Source of the DNA: an uncultured bacterium
GTDB lineage: Bacteria; Cyanobacteriota; Vampirovibrionia; Gastranaerophilales; Gastranaerophilaceae
Assembly (NCBI GenBank): GCA_902797985.1
Contig: CADBUZ010000025.1
Coordinates: forward strand, 1-52,946
Length of the DNA: 52,946 nucleotides
Direction of reading: 5' to 3'
The notes beneath the pieces were generated by a model. It saw only the letters and a program-made list of their open reading frames with translations. It had not been told where the DNA came from and ran no database searches. A program made the translations under genes and the position numbers. Position 1 is the first letter of the stretch; the number at the start of each line of letters is the position of its first letter. This document shows, piece by piece, positions 1 through 9,500 of the stretch.

Positions 1-205
1 AACTAATCAAGGAGCGTGGCTTTCTTTTCTTTTCGTACTTTTCTTTTCTTTACCGTCGCAATATAAAGAAAAGAAAAGTACATAACAAAAAAATAAATAA
101 TTATAAATTATTAATTTATAAAATTTTTATATTCAAACCTCACCCGAATTTCTAAACTCGTATCTCGTTAAGAAATTCTACCCTCTCCTACTCTTTAGTA
201 GAGGG
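1..205. repeat. Left-end inverted repeat (contig terminus)
   Basis: The first ~205 bases recur as the reverse complement at 52742-52946. The outer ~105 bases appear identical and the rest differs at scattered positions. The element contains a perfect hairpin at 35-81 (18-base arms rich in CTTTT/AAAAG, 11-base loop). It then has a CCTCACCC block, an imperfect hairpin at about 147-178 (GAATTTCT...AGAAATTC arms) and a CTCTCCTACT...AGTAGAGG palindrome. Parts of it recur inside the window (14092-14135, 17150-17200). A dispersed repeat at which the assembly stopped is the simplest reading. Confidence 0.85.
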
Positions 206-568
206 GATAGACTAATAAAAAATCACCTAATTACTTCCCATAATATTTATTATGTACGATAGCAGTAATCTGTTCTTAAATTTCGAGTCTCGACAACCTT
301 ATTTTAGAGCAAAAGCAAGATTATTGCTCACTATGCACTTTTTTTGAGAATTATTTCGGGCAGTAGTGTCTCCGAGGGAGAGAAAGCTCGTTCTTATGTT
401 TTTGCAAGGCAAAAACTTAGAACGGCAAGAGAGGGAGATATATTAATGGAAAATGGGAACTTTCTTTACAGCCTTACGGCTTGGAATATCATGTATATAA
501 ATATATATAAGCAACGCAAACAAAATAATTTTCAATAATCATCCCCCCCTTTTTTTATTTTCTTAAAT
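206..568. other. Gene-free left region with repeat fragments
   Basis: No gene is supported here. The stretch has a hairpin at about 388-423 (CGTTCT..GTTTTTGC / GCAAAAAC..AGAACG) flanked by GAGGGAGAG-like sequence. It also has a fragment (about 449-535) that resembles 31095-31195, sharing the TTCTTTACAGCCTTACGGCT core. A 64-codon open frame at 344-538 lies wholly in this repeat material. Confidence 0.6.
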
Positions 569-569
569 A

Positions 570-578
570 TGCTAAAAT
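570..578 (+). promoter_or_regulatory. Extended -10 for the PilZ gene
   Basis: TGCTAAAAT matches an extended -10 (TGnTAtaaT). It predicts a start of transcription near 585 and a leader of about 30 nt that holds the AAGAAGGG ribosome site before the ATG at 614. No clear -35 was identified. Confidence 0.5.
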
Positions 579-613
579 TATCCTATAAAATATTAATTAA
601 GAAGGGCTTACAA

Positions 614-1204
614 ATGCGTGAACTTATAAAAAAAGATCAATTAGTAACAATTATTCCTCATGATTTTAATGATACAAATAAAGGGAAAGTAACTGATGTA
701 TCTATGGACGGATTTTCAATGCAATTAAAATACGTTCCAAGAGGACTTTTAAAACAAAATATCTGTGATTTTTATTCTCTAACAGATAACGGATACCTTT
801 ATTTTGAATCATATATAAAAGATGTAAAAGGGAATGTTGTTTCTATTGCGAACCCTAAAAAACACAGATTTTTACAACGTCGTAAATTTACACGTATTAA
901 ATTCATTGAAGATTTAGAACTTCACTACGAAGATATTACCCACCACGTTCAAACTCTTGACCTTTCTGCAGGTGGGATGAAGCTAAAAACAAAAGAAAAC
1001 ATTAATATTGAACATACCTACAAGGTTTGCATAAAACTTAATGATGAAATTGAAGTTAATTGTAAATACCAACTTATTCGTGTAGAAAAAAATAACGATG
1101 GTGATTATATTATCTCCGGACAATTTACTAATTTAAGCAATGTGGATAAAATGTCCTTAGTTCACTTCTGTATGAAAAAGAGTATGGAAACTGCTAACAA
1201 ATAA
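614..1204 (+). CDS. PilZ domain protein (YcgR-like)
   Basis: A likely cyclic-di-GMP receptor of 196 residues. An N-terminal YcgR-N-like beta domain (MRELIKKDQLVTIIPHDF onwards) is followed by a PilZ domain. The c-di-GMP signature is visible: an RKFTR run (RxxxR) and, about 40 residues later, DLSAGG (DxSxxG). The open frame extends back to an ATG at 569, but that codon overlaps the predicted -10 box. The ATG at 614 has AAGAAGGG at the proper distance, so 614 is preferred. The two GGDEF proteins in the window could be in the same signalling network, although both have altered signatures. Family assignment is secure; the target process is unknown. Confidence 0.85.
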   Translation: MRELIKKDQLVTIIPHDFNDTNKGKVTDVSMDGFSMQLKYVPRGLLKQNICDFYSLTDNGYLYFESYIKDVKGNVVSIANPKKHRFLQRRKFTRIKFIEDLELHYEDITHHVQTLDLSAGGMKLKTKENINIEHTYKVCIKLNDEIEVNCKYQLIRVEKNNDGDYIISGQFTNLSNVDKMSLVHFCMKKSMETANK

Positions 1205-1253
1205 TAATATTGGGAGTTAATGAAAAAGTATTAATATTTACTAACATACTATT

Positions 1254-2291
1254 ATGAGTTTTATAAATTTATTCAGAAAAAAAAATCGAAAACTTTTATT
1301 CACAACCCCTTCTCATTCACAAAAATTCTGTATTGTGAATAAGTTTAGGCATTTTTATTCATGCGACATTTCAGAAACAGATGCGCATAATCCGGAAACT
1401 ATATTAGAAGAAGCTCAAAAAAAAGCAGCAAACATCTACGGAGTAAATCAAACTTTATTTTTAACAAATGGTTCTTCATCAGGAGTTATAACAGGCGTTC
1501 TTGCAACAACAAAAAGAGATGAACAAGTTCTAATCTGGTCAAACGCTCACAGATGTCACAAAAATGCTGTAGAATTGGCAGGTGCTACTCCAATATACTA
1601 CGATTTACCAATTATAGAAGAATGGGGAATCCCTGACAAAGTAACAATTGAAGTATTAGAGCCATTACTTAGTCAAAATAAAATAAAAACCGTTCTTATC
1701 ACCTCTCCAAGTTACTATGGAATAGTGTCAAACGTAAAAGAGATAAAAGAATTGTGTAACAAATATAATGCATACTTAATTGTTGATGAAGCACATGGTG
1801 CACTTTACCCATTCTCAGAAGAATTACCTGAATCTGCAACAAAACACGCAGATATTACAGTACAATCCTTACATAAAACCGCTGGGGGACTTAATCCGAC
1901 TGCATTAATCCATTCTAATTTAAGTTATGACATAAAACCCTACTTTGATAAAATAACAACAACATCCCCTTCATACCCGCTATTAGCGAGTATTGAAGCA
2001 ACTATTAATTACTTAAATTCAAAAAGAGGTAAATATAAGATTGCTCAACTTATTTCAATAATCAAAGAGATAAGAAAAGATTGCCAAAATATTAAATTTT
2101 ATGGCGATGACATAACTAAAATTTTGATAAAAAAAGAAGGTATATCCGGAGATGAATTATCAAATATACTTTTTAATAAATACAATATAGAAGACGAAAT
2201 AACTAATAACATTTCAACAATGCTACTAACAGGGATTGGTACGTCAAAAGAGAAATTAAACAAACTAAAAAAAGCTTTATTAAAGCTATAA
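1254..2291 (+). CDS. PLP-dependent Orn/Lys/Arg decarboxylase-like protein
   Basis: A fold-type I PLP enzyme of 345 residues related to the major domain of Orn/Lys/Arg decarboxylases. Visible signatures are TNGSSSG near residue 71 (cofactor phosphate binding), VDEAHG at 177-182 and SLHKTAGG, with the Schiff-base lysine at K208. Family members usually have 460-490 residues, so the C-terminal small domain is absent or reduced. The substrate cannot be told. There is no obvious Shine-Dalgarno directly before the ATG, and an in-frame TAA at 1242 forbids a longer start. A GGGAG at about 1211 precedes a tiny 4-codon frame (1220-1234). The gene ends 40 bases from a convergent gene with a terminator between them. 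Confidence 0.8.
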   Translation: MSFINLFRKKNRKLLFTTPSHSQKFCIVNKFRHFYSCDISETDAHNPETILEEAQKKAANIYGVNQTLFLTNGSSSGVITGVLATTKRDEQVLIWSNAHRCHKNAVELAGATPIYYDLPIIEEWGIPDKVTIEVLEPLLSQNKIKTVLITSPSYYGIVSNVKEIKELCNKYNAYLIVDEAHGALYPFSEELPESATKHADITVQSLHKTAGGLNPTALIHSNLSYDIKPYFDKITTTSPSYPLLASIEATINYLNSKRGKYKIAQLISIIKEIRKDCQNIKFYGDDITKILIKKEGISGDELSNILFNKYNIEDEITNNISTMLLTGIGTSKEKLNKLKKALLKL

Positions 2292-2293
2292 AA

Positions 2294-2320
2294 AAAAGGG
2301 TTGAATAATTCAACCCTTTT
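2294..2320. terminator. Bidirectional terminator
   Basis: AAAAGGGTTGAA-TAA-TTCAACCCTTTT is a perfect 12-base stem with a 3-base loop and T/A tracts on both sides. It serves the convergent decarboxylase-like gene (+) and the GGDEF gene (-). Confidence 0.9.
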
Positions 2321-2330
2321 TTATTCAAAA

Positions 2331-3203
2331 TTAGTTATAATCTAAATTAATTTGAGAGAACTGAACAACCTTGTTACGTCCTCTGTGTTTTGCGTTATAA
2401 AGAGCATGTTCTGCATATCTGATCAATGTATTAGCATCTTCCTGAACATTTTCCATACAAGGGAATGTAGCGATTCCACCTGATATAGTAATCGGATGTC
2501 TTTCTTCTTCACCTGCAGGAATAAATTCCATTTTTTCTACTGCTCTTCTAAATCTTTCTGCATAGATAAATGCATTATCTTCAGATGTTTCCGGCAAAAT
2601 TAATAAAAATTCTTCGTCACCATAACGAGTAACAATATCTTCCTTACGAACAGAAACATTCAACATGCCTGCAACATTTCTCAACAAAATATCGCCCCAT
2701 TCATATCCATACATATCATTAACAGCTTTGAAATAATCTAAATCAAATAAAATACAAGAAACTTTTGTTTTATAACGTCTTGAACGAGATATTTCTGATT
2801 CAAGGGCTTCTTGTAAATACTTTCTGTTATGAAGTCCTGTCAACTCATCAGTTGTACTAACTTCATTCATTCTATCTTTGTAATAACTGATTTTCAACAA
2901 AGCTTTAGCACGAACAAGTAGTTCATCTTTATTAACAGGAGCAGAGATAAAATCATAACCTTCCGCTCTAACAATTGTATTAAATCTATCGCCAACAAAT
3001 AAAATAGGACAAGAGAATTTAGTAGTCATTAAAACATCTGATAAATTATCAACACTTTCAACAACAATCAATGCAGGATTAAGCATTGAATACTCTCTCA
3101 TAATAGATCCGTCTTCAACTCTAACAGAAACTTCATCTATTTCAGATAAAATTGATAAAAGTTCAGTAGATTTATTTTTTGAGTAAATTACAATATTTGT
3201 CAT
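2331..3203 (-). CDS. Receiver-like/GGDEF protein with altered signature
   Basis: A 290-residue protein with a receiver-like N-terminal part (about 1-105) and a GGDEF domain (about 115-280). TTDELTGLHNRKYL and FDLDYFKAVND (153-163) are typical of the family. The active-site loop reads RYGDEEF (193-199), so the second glycine of GGDEF is Asp. The usual GHxxGD block reads GYEWGD. The RxxD inhibitory site is kept (R186, D189). The receiver-like domain lacks an obvious phosphorylatable DD/D/K set. Cyclase activity is therefore doubtful; it may instead bind GTP or c-di-GMP. The gene stands alone downstream of the giant exoprotein gene, with that gene's terminator in between. Confidence 0.85.
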   Translation of the reverse strand: MTNIVIYSKNKSTELLSILSEIDEVSVRVEDGSIMREYSMLNPALIVVESVDNLSDVLMTTKFSCPILFVGDRFNTIVRAEGYDFISAPVNKDELLVRAKALLKISYYKDRMNEVSTTDELTGLHNRKYLQEALESEISRSRRYKTKVSCILFDLDYFKAVNDMYGYEWGDILLRNVAGMLNVSVRKEDIVTRYGDEEFLLILPETSEDNAFIYAERFRRAVEKMEFIPAGEEERHPITISGGIATFPCMENVQEDANTLIRYAEHALYNAKHRGRNKVVQFSQINLDYN

Positions 3204-3273
3204 ATATATATTCCTCTTCTTAACAAAATGATTATAACATAACCAGCAAATATAAACAATAATTTAACATAAT

Positions 3274-3302
3274 AAAAGGCCCGCAAGATTTCTTGCGAGC
3301 CT
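3274..3302 (-). terminator. Terminator of the exoprotein gene
   Basis: On the minus strand a GC-rich stem (GGCTCGCAAGA / TCTTGCGGGCC, small mismatch) is followed by TTTTATT. It lies 29 bases after the stop codon of the 3331-8118 gene. Confidence 0.85.
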
Positions 3303-3330
3303 CTTATTATCTTTCATATATTATAACCGA

Positions 3331-6300
3331 TTATTTCATTTTCTTAAGAACGTCAGTTATTGTAACTACACCGGTTTCCGGAGTTTTGAATACAACCTTA
3401 GCAATTCTCTTAGCACCGATATTGTCATCGTCATCATCGTCAGCCGCAAATGCGATTGGTGTGAATGATTGTGCGATTGTAGTATCAACACCATTTTGAA
3501 TTAGATTGTTCATTGTTCTTTCAGCTTCGTTATCAATAGTAGGGATAGTAGGATCAATTACTATACGACCACCGTTGATAATAAAGTCACCATATGTATC
3601 TCTGTCAGAGTCTGCAGGATAATTAGGGTTACCTTTAATAGTGCTTACATCACTCAAGTGAAGTTCGCTGTTATCACCTAAATTAACAACTACATCGTGG
3701 ATTGCATCAACAGTGCTGTCCATATATACATCACCGTTTTCTGCAGAGATTTTAAGGTCACCTGTACCGATAAAGTTACCGTTACCGTCTAATGCTTCTG
3801 CATCAGGATTATTCTTATCATTGTCACCATTACCTCTGTTAGTAGAATCGTCACCACCGTTAGCGTGAACTTCGTGAACGATTACATTACCATTATCAGC
3901 AATGATTTCAATTTCAGAACCTGTTGCATTATTTACGTCAGCGTTTCCGCCTGCGTGAATATTTAAAGAACCTTGTGTATTATTATCTGAATCTGCTACT
4001 ACATTCTTAACTGTTGCATCTCCATTTGTAGCTGTGATAGTTACATCTCTTAATGCAGTTGAGTTTGTAACCGTAGCATTTCCATCTGCTGTGATAATAA
4101 TATCACCATTGTTATTGCTTAAGAAATTGTCATCTGATTTAGGTTCGTTACCGATAACAGTTAAACCATCAGCTGTAACATCACCGTTTGTAGAAGTAAC
4201 GATTATGTCACCACCTCTGACAGTACCTTTATCGCCACCTATATCAATGCTATCTTTTGTTTTAATAATCAATTGACCAATACCATTGTCGAAATTATCA
4301 TCGCCAACCATTGTATCGTGTCCGTTGTTAGGGTGATTGTAATCAGCTAACAAATCACCTGTTTGAGTTAATCCACCGTTTTCAGCATAGATTTCAACGT
4401 TAGTAGCACCCTTAACATCACCTGCTGTGATATTTCCTTGGTTAGATGTAAGAATTATATTACCACCAACATTTTCATTGTTTGCAGTAGCACCGGTTTT
4501 TGCAACAGGTGTACGTCCATCATCAACAGGGAAGTTTCTGTGAGAAACTACATCACTAACTGTAATATCTTTATCGGTTGTGATGATTACGTTTCCGCCA
4601 CCGATTTTAGTACCAACTACATCATCTTTTGCATTAACGATCAATTGACCACGACCGTTTTGTTCAGTTTCTTTACCTGCACCTACGTTAGCATCAGCTA
4701 CAACATCGTTTAGAGTAACAGATTTTGTAGAATTGATAATAACATCGTGAGTACCGTGAACATCACTCAATTCAACTTTGCCGTTACCGGTTGTAACAAT
4801 GATATCACCCTTTGTTAAACCGTCAGCAGTTGCATCCTTATCAGTAGTAGGGTTATATTCAAAACCTACAGCTTCTAAGTGGCTGGTTACGATATCACCT
4901 GTATTTACAGATAATTCGATGTTTGCACCTGTTAATGCACCATATGCTGTTGTATCAATACCTAAATCGTGATCAGCTTTTAAGATTAAGCTGCCAACAC
5001 CGTTTTCGTGAGCAATGTTGTTAGTTGAATCATAATCAGCTGCCAATTTACCTGTTTGAGTAATTGTACCGTTTTCAGCTAATACAATTAAATCAGTTTG
5101 AGCAAGTACATTACCGATTGTTACTGAACCATTTTCAGTATCTATCACAATGTTACCTGTATGATCCATTGTACCATTTGCTGCAGATTCAGCAGTATCT
5201 TTCATTGCTGTAAGGTCAGAAACCTTAACATCTGCATTTTTAGCTGTTAATTTTAAGTCCATAATATTGTTAGCACCGTTGTTAGTAACAACTACGTTAT
5301 TAACATTATCATCAACTTTAATATTTGCTATACCGGCACCATCATTGATTTTCAATGTAGCACCAGCTGTTTTTGTGTTTACATTGATTGAACCAAATTC
5401 AGCTGCTCCTTTGCCGTTTGGAACAAAGTCAGGAGCTATAACTGATTCATAATATGTAGGGTATGCATCTGCTGATGCACTGTTTTTAGAACTTGCATCA
5501 AGAGCAACTGCTCCTCCATATTGTGCGTTTATAGTTAAACTATCGGTAGTTAAACTACCTTTAATATTATCTGTATTTGCTTGTACTAATGATGAACTTA
5601 AAGATGTAAATGTCATATTATCAGCTGTAATATCACTTGAATAAGCAATTGTATGATTTGCCTTTGCATTAATATCACCATCAACAACTAACTTTTGACC
5701 GTCAGATAATACAGCATTCGCATCATAACGACCAAATGTTATTTGGTTTGCATCTATATTTAAATCACCATTAATTTTACTATTACCTGAAATTCTAGTG
5801 AATGATATCGGAGTATTAACTGTTGTATCATTTAATTCAACATTTTCTAACCATACATAGTTTTTATTAGCTGTAAGTTCAACTGTTTTATCTGCATCTT
5901 GACCTTTTACATTACTTAAAATAATTTCATCTTCAGCAACTATATCAATATTTCCTTTAATATTAGAATTAAAAACTGATACTTCTAAATCATCGAATTT
6001 TGTATCTTTGGCTTTGAAATTGCCTGCAACATTAGCATTTCTAAATACGATACCTGTACCAGAAATGTCAACATTTCCGCCGACTTCAGTAACATCATTG
6101 GCACTGTTAACTTTTGCTGCACCAACTCTAACAAATGACTTGTCAGATGAAGCAGTTAAATTACCGCCAACATTACCTGATAAAGAAACATATCCTCTAC
6201 TACCACCGGTTTTAACACCGTTAACATATCCGCTTGAGTTACCATTTGTTTTTATTTGTGCATCATTTGCAACATCTAATGACATCAAAACTCTTCCATC

Positions 6301-8118
6301 TGCACTAACATTTGCAGAATCTGCTGATACATAAATTCTACCAACATTATTATCTTTGAAAGAATTTACTGATTCCTTTAACTGACTTACGTCATCAAGA
6401 TCTGAAACCTCTTTCAACGTCATTACATCATAATAATCTGATGTTGTTCTTCCACTAACAACGTCACCATTTAAACTAATAACAGAACCATTATTAGCAT
6501 TAATTGTAAGTACGCCGTTAGCATGCAATTCACCATCACCCCAGTTTGCTGAGTGAGAGTTTAATATAGAACCGTTAGTTGAATTTAATGTAATATTATT
6601 AGCATTTATAATATCGGAAAAACCAATATGTAAAGTTGAATTAGCGACAAAATCACCTAAAACAGTCATCGTTCCTTGAGTATTATAACCATTTTCAGTA
6701 TAGAAACCTAAGTTTACTTCAGATGCAGTAACACTCAAATCATTACCAAAATAACTGTTACCATAAACTCTGGTATAACCATTTGTCACGATATCAGATT
6801 TACCCATAAATGAAACATGATTAAGTATTAATGAACCCATTTTTACATCAGAAGTTCCCAATACTGTAACATCTTTAAATTCAGCTCTGTCTTTTGAATT
6901 AACATTTAAGGTTCTGCCAATTGTATCATTTGTAAGAAAAACTTTTGTATTATCATTATATGCTGTATCAGTAAGAGTAAGATTACCATATAATGAAGAA
7001 TTTTTTATATCAAAATGATTAGCAGTAATATCTGAATCACCATTTATATCAACACCATTAATATATGCACCGGTCTTATTGTTTTCAGTAAGATTTCCGG
7101 TTATAATTATTCTTCCTGCACCTGATGGGGTACCATCTATTTCATTCAAATATGAATGAGCTTGTTTAGAAGTCAAATCGACATTACCTCTGATAATACC
7201 GCCATTTCTAACCTTGTTAAAACCAGGCGAAGTTAATTTTAAATCACCTTCAACACTAGGATTATCAATCAATGTAGAACTACCAGATACAAATTCTACC
7301 TGACCGCCTTGCGTAGTAATTGCTGAATTAGCCATCGCTACGTTATATGTTTTTTCAAATTGGATTGTCTTTGAAGAACCGTCATCAGCAGATAATGTTT
7401 TTGACATGTTACTAACGAAGTTAGCACCATCTGCCGTAACTAAAACAACACCACCCGCATTAGGTGATGCAATAACAGCGCCGTCTATCATAGCTCCATT
7501 TGAAATAATATTAAACTCAGGAGATATAATATTAGTTTTTACATCGCCATCATTGGCAAGAGCTACAACACCAAAAACGCCTGCTTCTTGAGAACCAACA
7601 GCTGATAAATCAATGCCGTTCAAATAAGCTGTATTTGTATAATTACCTGCAAAATCAGAATCTTTCAATCCTGTTGCATCTACTAAATTTTTTGTTGTTA
7701 GTACTAAACCGCCAAGTGATTCAAATTTACCGCCTTGGAATAAAATACCGTTAGGGTTAGAAATAATAACCTTACCATTTTGAGCAGTAATTGTACCTGC
7801 TACTTTTGAAATACTTGTTCCAACAACGTTATTTAAAACACCAAAGTTTCCGTTTTTAAAATTCAATATTTCATTTTTAGAAACATTTAATTTTGCCCAA
7901 TCAATTCTAGTGTTTCCACCGAAATGAAGATCGACTTCTTTTGCAGACTTAACTGTTACAGCATCTAAACCTGCTGTATGTCCTTGGATTTTAGATCCTG
8001 AAAGCACATCTGCACCTGCAAAATTACCGCCTGTTAAACCGCCAGCAATTGACATTTGCAAGCCGGAAAACGCTATACAAAGCATTACTGACAATGTTTT
8101 CGTCATAATTTTTTTCAT
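3331..8118 (-). CDS. TpsA-like filamentous haemagglutinin exoprotein
   Basis: A secreted protein of 1,595 residues. Residues 1-26 form a Sec signal peptide. A haemagglutination-activity (TPS) domain follows to about residue 240, with NPNGI at 121-125, the hallmark of two-partner-secretion substrates. The rest is a long beta-helix-like array of NGDVT/ENGxV/GNI strands rich in Asn, Asp, Gly and Thr. There is no C-terminal autotransporter barrel. The end has a DDDDDD run and a basic tail (VLKKMK). The partner TpsB/Omp85 pore is not in this window. An AAAGGA site lies about 10 bases before the ATG, and a palindrome sits about 43 bases upstream. An adhesin or contact-dependent factor is likely; the target is unknown. 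Confidence 0.85.
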   Translation of the reverse strand: MKKIMTKTLSVMLCIAFSGLQMSIAGGLTGGNFAGADVLSGSKIQGHTAGLDAVTVKSAKEVDLHFGGNTRIDWAKLNVSKNEILNFKNGNFGVLNNVVGTSISKVAGTITAQNGKVIISNPNGILFQGGKFESLGGLVLTTKNLVDATGLKDSDFAGNYTNTAYLNGIDLSAVGSQEAGVFGVVALANDGDVKTNIISPEFNIISNGAMIDGAVIASPNAGGVVLVTADGANFVSNMSKTLSADDGSSKTIQFEKTYNVAMANSAITTQGGQVEFVSGSSTLIDNPSVEGDLKLTSPGFNKVRNGGIIRGNVDLTSKQAHSYLNEIDGTPSGAGRIIITGNLTENNKTGAYINGVDINGDSDITANHFDIKNSSLYGNLTLTDTAYNDNTKVFLTNDTIGRTLNVNSKDRAEFKDVTVLGTSDVKMGSLILNHVSFMGKSDIVTNGYTRVYGNSYFGNDLSVTASEVNLGFYTENGYNTQGTMTVLGDFVANSTLHIGFSDIINANNITLNSTNGSILNSHSANWGDGELHANGVLTINANNGSVISLNGDVVSGRTTSDYYDVMTLKEVSDLDDVSQLKESVNSFKDNNVGRIYVSADSANVSADGRVLMSLDVANDAQIKTNGNSSGYVNGVKTGGSRGYVSLSGNVGGNLTASSDKSFVRVGAAKVNSANDVTEVGGNVDISGTGIVFRNANVAGNFKAKDTKFDDLEVSVFNSNIKGNIDIVAEDEIILSNVKGQDADKTVELTANKNYVWLENVELNDTTVNTPISFTRISGNSKINGDLNIDANQITFGRYDANAVLSDGQKLVVDGDINAKANHTIAYSSDITADNMTFTSLSSSLVQANTDNIKGSLTTDSLTINAQYGGAVALDASSKNSASADAYPTYYESVIAPDFVPNGKGAAEFGSINVNTKTAGATLKINDGAGIANIKVDDNVNNVVVTNNGANNIMDLKLTAKNADVKVSDLTAMKDTAESAANGTMDHTGNIVIDTENGSVTIGNVLAQTDLIVLAENGTITQTGKLAADYDSTNNIAHENGVGSLILKADHDLGIDTTAYGALTGANIELSVNTGDIVTSHLEAVGFEYNPTTDKDATADGLTKGDIIVTTGNGKVELSDVHGTHDVIINSTKSVTLNDVVADANVGAGKETEQNGRGQLIVNAKDDVVGTKIGGGNVIITTDKDITVSDVVSHRNFPVDDGRTPVAKTGATANNENVGGNIILTSNQGNITAGDVKGATNVEIYAENGGLTQTGDLLADYNHPNNGHDTMVGDDNFDNGIGQLIIKTKDSIDIGGDKGTVRGGDIIVTSTNGDVTADGLTVIGNEPKSDDNFLSNNNGDIIITADGNATVTNSTALRDVTITATNGDATVKNVVADSDNNTQGSLNIHAGGNADVNNATGSEIEIIADNGNVIVHEVHANGGDDSTNRGNGDNDKNNPDAEALDGNGNFIGTGDLKISAENGDVYMDSTVDAIHDVVVNLGDNSELHLSDVSTIKGNPNYPADSDRDTYGDFIINGGRIVIDPTIPTIDNEAERTMNNLIQNGVDTTIAQSFTPIAFAADDDDDDNIGAKRIAKVVFKTPETGVVTITDVLKKMK

Positions 8119-8160
8119 AATCTATATGTCCTTTTCCCTACTATTAGTTGTTACCCAGTC

Positions 8161-8187
8161 TATACTGTACTAAATTGTGACAGTATA
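8161..8187. promoter_or_regulatory. Palindromic operator candidate
   Basis: TATACTGT-N11-ACAGTATA is a perfect 8-base inverted repeat about 43 bases upstream of the exoprotein ATG, within the divergent region 8119-8434. The arms resemble a dimeric repressor site and also overlap possible -10-like TATACT sequences. The regulator is unknown. Confidence 0.5.
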
Positions 8188-8434
8188 ACTATACTAACAT
8201 ATCAATATTTGTAAATAACAAAACTTGCTAAATTAATGCATTTTTCGTAATATTTCGTAATAATGTGTTATAGCAAGAGTACAAAAGGATTTCAGAGCTT
8301 TTATTTTATATCTTTATATATTTTTTATATTTTTATACATGATTTTTATACCAAACAAATTTATCTGAATGGACATTATTTATTAATAAAAAACATCTTA
8401 AATTAAAGCAGATATTAATAATAAGGGGGATGTC

Positions 8435-8875
8435 ATGAATAAAATAAAAATTGGACTTATCATGTGCTGCATATTAATGTTTGCACAAATAGGATTTGCA
8501 GGAGAAAAAATAGGAATTGTTGATATTCAAGCGATAGTAAACAAATCAAGCGCTGTAAAGGCTTTAAAACAAGAACACTCATCACAGCTTCAAAGCTTGA
8601 ACTCTATTGTTACAGAAGCACAAAATGCAATTGCAAAAGAGACAGATCCGCAAAGAATAGTAGCATTACAAGACAAATATAACAATGACTTTAACAACAG
8701 AAAGAACATAATAGACAAACAATATCAAACAAAACTTTCTTCTATAGAAAATTCTATTCGCAGAGATATTATAGAAAGCGCAAAGAAAAACAAATACGAT
8801 TTTGTTGTAGCAAAAAGCGTAGTATTTTATGGCGGAGATGACATAACGGAACTTGTTTCAAAAGATATCAAATAA
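8435..8875 (+). CDS. OmpH/Skp-family periplasmic protein
   Basis: A 146-residue protein with a signal peptide (1-22, ending GFAG). The mature start EKIGIVDIQAIVNKSSAVKAL is the classic OmpH/Skp opening, followed by a long charged coiled coil (about 45-120) and a closing KKNKYDFVVAKSVVFYGGDDIT segment. Skp is a periplasmic chaperone for outer-membrane proteins, so this implies a diderm cell envelope. AAGGGGG lies about 6-8 bases before the ATG. maf starts 24 bases downstream with its own promoter. Confidence 0.85.
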   Translation: MNKIKIGLIMCCILMFAQIGFAGEKIGIVDIQAIVNKSSAVKALKQEHSSQLQSLNSIVTEAQNAIAKETDPQRIVALQDKYNNDFNNRKNIIDKQYQTKLSSIENSIRRDIIESAKKNKYDFVVAKSVVFYGGDDITELVSKDIK

Positions 8876-8884
8876 AACAAAACA

Positions 8885-8893
8885 TGCTATAAT
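8885..8893 (+). promoter_or_regulatory. Extended -10, leaderless promoter of maf
   Basis: TGCTATAAT is followed by exactly 6 bases and then ATG, with no Shine-Dalgarno. Transcription would start at or next to the A of the start codon. The same layout is seen before tlyA, queC and the DUF559 gene. Confidence 0.65.
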
Positions 8894-8899
8894 TATTTT

Positions 8900-9457
8900 A
8901 TGAAAAAAATAATTTTAGCATCAGGCTCACCAAGAAGAAAAGAAATTTTAAAAAATGCAGGGTTAGATTTTGAAATTCATCCGTCAAAATATGAAGAAGA
9001 ATTAGACAATAATACTTTCAGTTATGGGAAAATAGAAAATCTTGCGTACAACAAAGCTATATATGTATCAGATGAAATAAAAGAAAAAGCCATAATTATT
9101 GGGGCAGATACGGTTGTTGTATTAAACGACAAAATTCTTACAAAGCCTCACGATAAAGAAGATGCATATAAAATGCTTCACTCACTTAGCGGAGTAGAAC
9201 ACACAGTCGTAACAGGGATTTGCATAATAGATAAATATAATGAAACAACAAAAGTTCAGTCAGTAACGACAAAAGTAACCTTTGAAAAGTTAACAGAAGA
9301 ACAAATTAAATATTATATAGAGAACTTCAAGCCTTTTGACAAAGCAGGTGCTTATGGGATACAAGAACTGCCTGACGGATACATCCATTCTGTTGAAGGA
9401 AGTCTTGAAAATGTTATTGGCTTGTGTTCAAAAACAGTTAAAGAAATGCTTAAATAA
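8900..9457 (+). CDS. maf: Maf-family nucleotide pyrophosphatase
   Basis: A 185-residue Maf/HAM1-like pyrophosphatase that hydrolyses non-canonical or m5U/dTTP-type nucleoside triphosphates. The N-terminal ASGSPRRKEIL, the GADTVVVL block (about 69-76), the KPHDKEDAYKML helix and the LSGVEHTVVTG motif are all present, as is the FDKAGAYGIQ catalytic region near 150. Length is normal. The gene is 24 bases after the Skp-like gene but has a leaderless-type promoter of its own. It ends in a terminator shared with the convergent rpsA. Confidence 0.92.
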   Translation: MKKIILASGSPRRKEILKNAGLDFEIHPSKYEEELDNNTFSYGKIENLAYNKAIYVSDEIKEKAIIIGADTVVVLNDKILTKPHDKEDAYKMLHSLSGVEHTVVTGICIIDKYNETTKVQSVTTKVTFEKLTEEQIKYYIENFKPFDKAGAYGIQELPDGYIHSVEGSLENVIGLCSKTVKEMLK

Positions 9458-9483
9458 AAAGACTGCTTGTCAGCAGTCTTTTT
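9456..9483. terminator. Bidirectional terminator maf/rpsA
   Basis: AAAAAGACTGCT-TGTC-AGCAGTCTTTTT is a perfect 12-base stem with a 4-base loop and T tracts on both strands. Confidence 0.92.
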
Positions 9484-9500
9484 ATTTATATAAATTAATA

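Noticed and set aside
344-538. 64-codon open frame on the plus strand
   Set aside because: It lies in repeat DNA whose 3' part recurs at 31095-31195. There is no ribosome site and no protein-like composition.
3293-7591. Plus-strand frames opposite the exoprotein gene
   Set aside because: Antisense shadows of a repetitive, low-complexity coding sequence.
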